10,120 nucleotides of DNA. Source: an uncultured Prevotellaceae bacterium (lineage in GTDB: Bacteria; Bacteroidota; Bacteroidia; Bacteroidales; Bacteroidaceae). Shown here one piece after another: positions 5,632 through 10,120 of this stretch. The position numbers were made by a program, and so were the translations under genes. The DNA is taken from positions 1-10,120 of the forward strand of contig CAMPCG010000079.1 of assembly GCA_946644025.1 (NCBI GenBank), in the 5' to 3' direction. A model generated the notes under the pieces. The model was not told where the DNA came from. It worked only from the letters and a program-made list of their open reading frames with translations, and did no database searches. Within the stretch, counting starts at the first letter, position 1. Each line of letters begins with the position of its first letter.

Positions 5632-6771
5632 ATGAAGAAACCATTTGTGTACGGTGAACTTGCCGACAAGGATAATTTTATAGACCGTGTTGAAGACCGA
5701 CGGCAACTGAAGTCGTTCCTGCAAAACGGCATCAGCGTGATGCTTATTTCGCCGCGACGATGGGGAAAGTCATCGCTGGTGAGGCAAACCATGGATGAGT
5801 TGCTCAGTGAAGACCAACGCGTACGAGTGTGCTATATAGATGCTTTCAGCATCACGTCAGTCTCCGAGTTCCTCAATGTGTTTGCCTCGGCAGTCATCGA
5901 GGGAACATCTTCCACGCTGGAAAAACGTTTCGAGGATGTGAAGCGCTTCATCCACGCCATCACGCCAAGTATCACTATCTCCGATGATGCCTTGAACTCG
6001 TTTTCCATGGACTTGAAGATACGACCTGTGGAGCAGAGCGCCCAGGAGATTTTGAGACTGCCGGAAACCATTGCCCAGGCAAAGGGCCTGCACGTCATTG
6101 TCTGCATAGACGAGTTCCAGCAACTGGCAACGCTGTCTGAATGGAAAAGCCTTGAGGGAAAGATGCGCTCGGAGTGGCAACTGCAGCATAATGCCACCTA
6201 CTGTCTTTACGGCAGCAAGCGCCACATGATGATGGACATCTTTGGCAACGCTGCCAATCCCTTCTACCGCTTCGGGCAGGTACTCTTCCTGAAGAAGATT
6301 GAAAAGCAATATTGGATTCCCTACATCAGGGATGGCTTCGCCAAAACCGGAAAGAAGATAAGCGAAGAACTGGCCGGGCGGATATGCGATGTGGTGGAGT
6401 GCCAGTCGTGGTACGTGCAGCAGTTCAGCTTCTTCGTTTGGACTGCTACTGACGGTGAGGTTACGGAAGATACGATAGTCAGACAGCAGCAGATGCTCAT
6501 AGACACTAACGCACCCATGTTTCTTTCCGATTCCGAGGAACTCACACCGTCGCAGATAGGAATGTTAGCCGCCATCAGCAACGGGGAGACACGGCTCAAT
6601 TCCCAGGCCGTGGTCAACCGCTACCAGCTGGGCAACCAGCAGACCATAACGCGCAACAAGCAGCGACTGAAAAACCTGGACATCATAGAGCAGCACGAAG
6701 AAACGTTCCGATTCGTTGATGCCGTCTATAATCTGTGGTTTCGCCAGCAATACCGTCATCGTATAAGGTGA
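5632..6771 (+). CDS. P-loop ATPase of the ATPase_2 (archaeal-type) family with C-terminal winged-helix-like region
   Basis: 379 residues. The N-terminal motif FVYGELADKDNFIDR leads into a Walker A of the SPRRWGKSS form (residues 40-48), a hallmark of this STAND-like ATPase group. Walker B is VIVCIDEF (155-162), and CLYGSKRHMM (191-200) looks like the sensor strand. The C-terminal third (about 303-370: LTPSQIGMLAAI, then NKQRLKNLDII) looks like a winged-helix DNA-binding or protein-binding domain. Such proteins are common and multi-copy in Prevotellaceae and Bacteroides, and their targets are mostly unknown. There is no toxin, nuclease or transposase partner next to it. Base composition is visibly less GC-rich than mutS, which hints at separate acquisition. 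The ATG at 5632 is chosen because the conserved N-terminal motif starts straight after it. Confidence 0.88.
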   Translation: MKKPFVYGELADKDNFIDRVEDRRQLKSFLQNGISVMLISPRRWGKSSLVRQTMDELLSEDQRVRVCYIDAFSITSVSEFLNVFASAVIEGTSSTLEKRFEDVKRFIHAITPSITISDDALNSFSMDLKIRPVEQSAQEILRLPETIAQAKGLHVIVCIDEFQQLATLSEWKSLEGKMRSEWQLQHNATYCLYGSKRHMMMDIFGNAANPFYRFGQVLFLKKIEKQYWIPYIRDGFAKTGKKISEELAGRICDVVECQSWYVQQFSFFVWTATDGEVTEDTIVRQQQMLIDTNAPMFLSDSEELTPSQIGMLAAISNGETRLNSQAVVNRYQLGNQQTITRNKQRLKNLDIIEQHEETFRFVDAVYNLWFRQQYRHRIR

Positions 6772-6804
6772 ACACGTATCATATTAGAGTGTACTCAAAT
6801 ATTA

Positions 6805-6901
6805 ATGAATAATTCGTGGACATTTATGAACATTATATGTAAAAAACAAGATGGCATTTATCTGTAACATAAATGACCTTAAATGACCACGAATTATTCA
6901 T
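6805..6901. repeat. 97-bp inverted repeat with 22-bp arms between the ATPase gene and mutS
   Basis: The left arm 6805-6826 (starts ATGAATAATTCGTGG) and right arm 6880-6901 (ends CCACGAATTATTCAT) pair at 21 of 22 positions around a 53-base AT-rich spacer. AAATGACC appears twice at 6871-6888. It may end transcription of the ATPase gene or be a small non-coding mobile repeat. No TAnnTTTG promoter for mutS is visible in the gap 6772-6949. Confidence 0.8.
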
Positions 6902-6949
6902 AAATAATAGGTGTAATTAATTCTGAGCGATTACTTAAGTAAAGAATAT

Positions 6950-9697
6950 ATGAAGCAAGATAAGCAGTTGACGCCGATGATGAAGCAGTTCTTCGACCTG
7001 AAGGCGAAGCACCCCGACGCGGTGCTCCTCTTCCGCTGCGGCGACTTCTACGAGACCTACTGCGAGGATGCCGTCACGGCCTCGCAGATACTGGGCATCA
7101 CCCTCACCAAGCGCAACAACGGCTACAACAAGGGCGACGAGATGGCCGGATTTCCCCATCACGCCCTCGACACCTACCTGCCCAAGCTCATACGCGCCGG
7201 CAAGCGGGTGGCCATCTGCGACCAGCTGGAGGACCCTAAGCTCACGAAGAAGCTCGTCAAGCGCGGCATCACCGAGCTCGTCACCCCCGGCGTGGCCCTC
7301 TCGGACAACGTGCTCAACTACAAGGAGAACAACTTCCTCTGCGCCGTACACTTCGGCAGGTCGGCCTGCGGCGTCGCCTTCCTCGACATCTCGACGGGCG
7401 AATACCTCGTCGGCGAGGGCACCTACGACTACGTGGAGAAGCTGCTGGGCAACTTCCAGCCCAAGGAGGTGCTCTACGAGCGCGACCGCCGCCAGGACTT
7501 CGAGCGATACTTCGGCACGCGCCTCGTCACGTTCCAGATGGACGACTGGGTGTTCACCGAGCAGAGCGCCATGCAGAAGCTGCTCAAGCACTTCCGCGTG
7601 AAGAGTCTCAAGGGATTCGGCGTGGAGCACCTGCACAGCGGCGTCGTGGCCGCGGGAGCCATACTCTACTACCTGGAGCAGACACAGCACACGCACATTG
7701 CCCACATCACGCACCTTGCGCGCATAGAGGAGGACAAGTACGTGCGACTGGACAAGTTCACCATACGCTCGCTCGAGCTGCTGCAGCCCATGCAGGACGA
7801 CGGCCGCTCGCTGCTCGACGTTGTAGACCGCACCGTCTCGCCCATGGGCAGCCGTCTGCTGCGCCGATGGCTGGTGTTTCCCCTGAAGGAGCGGAAACCC
7901 ATTGAGGAGCGCCTCGACGTGGTGGACTATTTCTTCCGCCATCCCGACTTCCGCCAGACGGTCGACGAGCAGCTGCACCGCGTGGGCGACCTGGAGCGCA
8001 TCATCTCGCGCGTAGCCGTGGGCCGCGTGTCGCCCCGAGAGGTCAACCAGCTGAAGACGGCACTACAGGCCATAGCCGTCATCAAGAACGCCTGTAGCAG
8101 ACCCTCCCCCGACAGACCCTCCCCCGACAGACCCTCCCCCCAGCCCCTCCCTGAAGGGAGGGGAGTGGTTACTTCTTCCGCAGAAGATGATATTGACAAA
8201 ACTATATACTCCCCTCCCTCCAGGGAGGGGCTGGGGGGAGGGTCTGTGATTGCCAGCATCGGCGACCGGCTGTCACTCTGCGAGAGCATACGCGACCGCA
8301 TAGCCCGCGAGATAGTCAACGACCCGCCGCAGATGGTGCAGAAGGGGGGCGTCATAGCCGACGGCGTCAATGCCGAGCTCGACGAGCTGCGACGAATAGC
8401 CTACAGCGGAAAGGACTACCTGCTGCAGATACAGGAGCGCGAGGCACAGCAGACGGGAATACAGTCGCTCAAGATAGGCTACAACAACGTCTTCGGCTAC
8501 TACCTCGAGGTGCGCAACACCTACAAGGACCGCGTGCCGCCAGAGTGGGTGCGCAAGCAGACACTGGCACAGGCCGAGCGATACATCACCCAGGAGCTGA
8601 AGGAGTATGAAGAGAAGATACTCGGCGCCGAAGACAAGATACTCGCCCTCGAGACGCGACTCTTCGCCGAGCTGGTAGAGGCCATACAGGAATACATACC
8701 CCAGACGCAGATTAACGCCACCCTGCTGGCACAGCTCGACTGCCTCCTGGGCTTCGCCAAGACCGCCGAGGAGCACCGATACGTGAGGCCGGTCATAGAC
8801 GACGGCGACGTCATCGACATACGCCAGGGGCGCCACCCCGTCATAGAGACCGAGCTGCCCATAGACGAGCGATACGTGCCCAACGACATCGAGCTCGACC
8901 AGGAACGCCAGCAAATCATCATCGTCACCGGACCCAACATGGCCGGTAAGTCGGCACTGCTACGACAGACGGCCCTCATCGTGCTCCTCGCACAGACAGG
9001 ATGCTTCGTGCCCGCAGAGAGCGCACGCATAGGGCTGGTCGACAAGATTTTTACTCGCGTGGGAGCCTCAGACAACATCTCGCTCGGCGAGTCGACCTTC
9101 ATGGTCGAGATGACCGAGGCGTCGAACATACTCAACAACGTCACACCTCGCTCGCTCGTGCTCTTCGACGAGCTGGGACGAGGCACCTCCACCTACGACG
9201 GCATCTCCATAGCATGGGCCATCGTGGAGTACCTGCACGAGCAGCCAAAGGCACGCGCACGCACACTCTTCGCCACACACTACCACGAGCTGAACGAGAT
9301 GGAGAAGAACTTCCCGCGCATCAAGAACTACAACGTCAGCGTGCGCGAGGTCGACGGCCGCGTCATCTTCCTGCGACGGCTGGAACGGGGCGGCAGCGAG
9401 CACTCCTTCGGCATACACGTGGCCGAGATTGCGGGAATGCCGCGTAGCATCGTAAGACGCGCCAACGCCGTGCTCAAGCAGCTCGAGGCCGAGAACGCAC
9501 AGGTGGGAAAGGCCGGAAAGCCCACCGCCGAGATTGCTGCCACAAGGGAGGGAATGCAGCTCTCGTTCTTCCAGCTCGACGACCCCGTGCTCTGCCAGAT
9601 ACGCGACGAGATGCTCACCCTCGACATCAACAACCTCACGCCCGTAGAGGCCCTCAACAAGCTCAACGACATCAAGAAGATTGTGGCAGGGAAATAG
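6950..9697 (+). CDS. mutS: DNA mismatch repair protein MutS with an in-frame palindromic-element insertion
   Basis: 915 residues. MutS binds mismatches and small loops and signals to MutL. The mismatch-reading motif GDFYE is at 31-35 (Phe33 and Glu35 are the expected wedge residues). The connector and core domains follow, then the core/clamp segment with [13 protein letters not shown] near 505, and the ABC-type ATPase domain: Walker A GPNMAGKS (661-668), [11 protein letters not shown] (signature-like) and Walker [11 protein letters not shown] (Asp740, Glu741). The C-terminus ends in the family's usual [17 protein letters not shown]. It is about 50 residues longer than I expect for Bacteroidales MutS (about 860-870). 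The excess is residues 383-432, a Pro/Ser/Arg-rich then Gly-rich stretch coded by a palindromic repeat, between VIKNAC and IASIGDRL. All catalytic motifs are intact, so the protein is probably active. Neither mutL nor another repair gene is nearby. Confidence 0.97.
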   Translation: MKQDKQLTPMMKQFFDLKAKHPDAVLLFRCGDFYETYCEDAVTASQILGITLTKRNNGYNKGDEMAGFPHHALDTYLPKLIRAGKRVAICDQLEDPKLTKKLVKRGITELVTPGVALSDNVLNYKENNFLCAVHFGRSACGVAFLDISTGEYLVGEGTYDYVEKLLGNFQPKEVLYERDRRQDFERYFGTRLVTFQMDDWVFTEQSAMQKLLKHFRVKSLKGFGVEHLHSGVVAAGAILYYLEQTQHTHIAHITHLARIEEDKYVRLDKFTIRSLELLQPMQDDGRSLLDVVDRTVSPMGSRLLRRWLVFPLKERKPIEERLDVVDYFFRHPDFRQTVDEQLHRVGDLERIISRVAVGRVSPREVNQLKTALQAIAVIKNACSRPSPDRPSPDRPSPQPLPEGRGVVTSSAEDDIDKTIYSPPSREGLGGGSVIASIGDRLSLCESIRDRIAREIVNDPPQMVQKGGVIADGVNAELDELRRIAYSGKDYLLQIQEREAQQTGIQSLKIGYNNVFGYYLEVRNTYKDRVPPEWVRKQTLAQAERYITQELKEYEEKILGAEDKILALETRLFAELVEAIQEYIPQTQINATLLAQLDCLLGFAKTAEEHRYVRPVIDDGDVIDIRQGRHPVIETELPIDERYVPNDIELDQERQQIIIVTGPNMAGKSALLRQTALIVLLAQTGCFVPAESARIGLVDKIFTRVGASDNISLGESTFMVEMTEASNILNNVTPRSLVLFDELGRGTSTYDGISIAWAIVEYLHEQPKARARTLFATHYHELNEMEKNFPRIKNYNVSVREVDGRVIFLRRLERGGSEHSFGIHVAEIAGMPRSIVRRANAVLKQLEAENAQVGKAGKPTAEIAATREGMQLSFFQLDDPVLCQIRDEMLTLDINNLTPVEALNKLNDIKKIVAGK
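8099..8140 (+). repeat. 15-bp tandem repeat inside mutS (2.8 copies)
   Basis: AGACCCTCCCCCGAC is repeated exactly at 8099-8113 and 8114-8128, and 12 bases of a third copy follow at 8129-8140. It encodes [14 protein letters not shown]. The unit is five codons, so gain or loss by slippage keeps MutS in frame. The third copy is the outer edge of the palindromic element, which suggests the array grew from the element's end. Confidence 0.92.
8128..8246. mobile_element. REP/MITE-like palindromic element (CCCCTCCCT family) inside mutS
   Basis: The 38-bp arms 8128-8165 and 8209-8246 are inverted repeats identical at 37 of 38 positions around a 43-base spacer. Each arm contains its own palindrome, CCCCTCCCTGAAGGGAGGGG in the left and the same with CC for GA in the right. 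The element is open in the mutS frame and encodes about 40 residues including PLPEGRG and [10 protein letters not shown], strings I recall from spurious or extended Bacteroidetes proteins that carry this common repeat. There is no obvious target duplication. Confidence 0.85.
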
Positions 9698-9717
9698 CAC
9701 GGACGATTCTTACTGAC

Positions 9718-9818
9718 TAGGAGGCGACGTGTCCCACGTCGCAATCTAGCTGCTTGTAGTGACGTGTCCCACGTCGCAATCTAGCTGATTGTTGCGACGT
9801 GAGACACGTCGCCTCCTA
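9718..9818. repeat. Nested palindromic repeat (GCGACGTG family), copy 3, internally duplicated
   Basis: It starts 20 bases after the mutS stop. The outer arms (TAGGAGGCGACGTG at the left, CACGTCGCCTCCTA at the right) match copies 1 and 2. Inside, the 27-bp string beginning GACGTGTCCCACGTCGCA occurs at 9726-9752 and again at 9761-9787 (35-bp period), so this copy has three palindromic arms rather than two. The loop sequence ATCTAGCTG differs from the CAGTCTGC loop of copies 1 and 2. It may also form the 3' end of the mutS message. Confidence 0.9.
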
Positions 9819-9856
9819 TTGCAAAGCGGCCTAATAACTATTGTTGTCCGGGGAAA

Positions 9857-10044
9857 CGGCCTGAAAGGCCAATAAGCAGTCAGCCCAGGGCAGCGCCCTG
9901 GGTGGACATGTTGCATACGCTTCATCGCCCTGGAAGGGCAAAAGCATTGATTTTTAACGCTTTTGCCCTTCCAGGGCGTTTTTACGTCGTGCCCTATACC
10001 CAGGGCGCTGCCCTGGGCTATCTGCTTACTGGCCTTTCAGGCCG
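9857..10044. repeat. 188-bp multi-stem inverted repeat (CCCAGGGC family)
   Basis: The outer arms 9857-9903 and 9998-10044 (47 bp) pair with three mismatches; the inner arms 9926-9945 and 9959-9978 pair perfectly over 20 bp around a 13-base AT-rich loop. Each arm is made of smaller palindromes: CCCAGGGCAGCGCCCTGGG, GGCCTGAAAGGCC and GCCCTGGAAGGGC. The folded form would be one long stem with internal cloverleaf-like options. I recall similar CCCAGGGC/GGCCTTTCAGGCC strings as widespread intergenic repeats in Bacteroidetes. No ORF lies within. Confidence 0.88.
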
Positions 10045-10120
10045 TCTTCCCAAGCCCAATTACTTCTAATATTTCTCAAAAGCTCATAAATAGTAACCAT
10101 CTGAGCGATTGGAAAATTTT
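10045..10120. other. Gene-free window end
   Basis: AT-rich sequence with no coding region or promoter box that I can support. CTGAGCGATT at 10101-10110 also occurs at 6923-6932 upstream of mutS, each time following CATAAATA at a short distance. Confidence 0.5.

Noticed and set aside
5632..6771. Defence system centred on the ATPase
   Set aside because: No nuclease, toxin, reverse transcriptase or methylase partner adjoins it; the next genes are a secreted protein and mutS, so nothing supports a defence role.
6923..6932. CTGAGCGATT shared with 10101-10110 as a regulatory motif
   Set aside because: Only 10 bp in two copies with a different distance to the preceding CATAAATA; too weak to list as a site.
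6935..7978. Long minus-strand ORF of 347 codons opposite mutS
   Set aside because: Valine/leucine/histidine/alanine-rich composition typical of an antisense shadow of a GC-rich gene; mutS on the plus strand is certain.
8099..8246. Frameshift or assembly error in mutS
   Set aside because: The frame continues through the repeat into conserved MutS sequence on both sides, which fits a true in-frame insertion.

Overview
The window looks like a chromosomal segment from a Bacteroidales bacterium, most likely a Prevotella-like member. Three things point there: promoters of the TTTG-N19-TAnnTTTG type, a glycine-lipid acyltransferase pair of the glsB/glsA kind, and a secreted protein ending in the dockerin-like tail common in Prevotellaceae. 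The genes are GC-rich with AT-richer gaps, and the gaps are crowded with palindromic repeats.

Layout. 1-1156 (minus strand): glsA followed by the 5' part of glsB, probably one transcript, with a 9-bp tandem repeat between them. 1157-1883: a gene-free stretch holding the glsA promoter, a GC-rich palindrome, three 22-bp tandem repeats, a MITE-like element flanked by 10-bp direct repeats, copy 1 of a nested palindrome, and a near-consensus promoter. 1884-5389 (plus): an Rpn/PD-(D/E)XK recombination-promoting nuclease, then 29 bp later a large secreted multi-domain protein with a dockerin-like end. 5390-5631: terminator-like hairpin, operator-like inverted repeat, promoter and copy 2 of the nested palindrome. 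5632-6771: an ATPase_2-type P-loop ATPase. 6772-6949: a gap holding a 22-bp-arm inverted repeat. 6950-9697: mutS. 9698-10120: copy 3 of the nested palindrome (internally duplicated), then a 188-bp multi-stem inverted repeat.

The genes do not form one pathway. glsA/glsB make the N-acyl/O-acyl glycine lipids of the envelope, MutS is the mismatch sensor of DNA repair, and the others look like accessory genes. The striking theme is repeats. Three unrelated sequence families (GCGACGTG type, CCCCTCCCT type and CCCAGGGC type) share one architecture: a long inverted repeat whose arms are themselves palindromes. One of these, the CCCCTCCCT type, sits in frame inside mutS and adds about 50 residues to the core domain, which resembles the Rickettsia palindromic elements found inside coding genes. 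This is the best candidate for something little described here.
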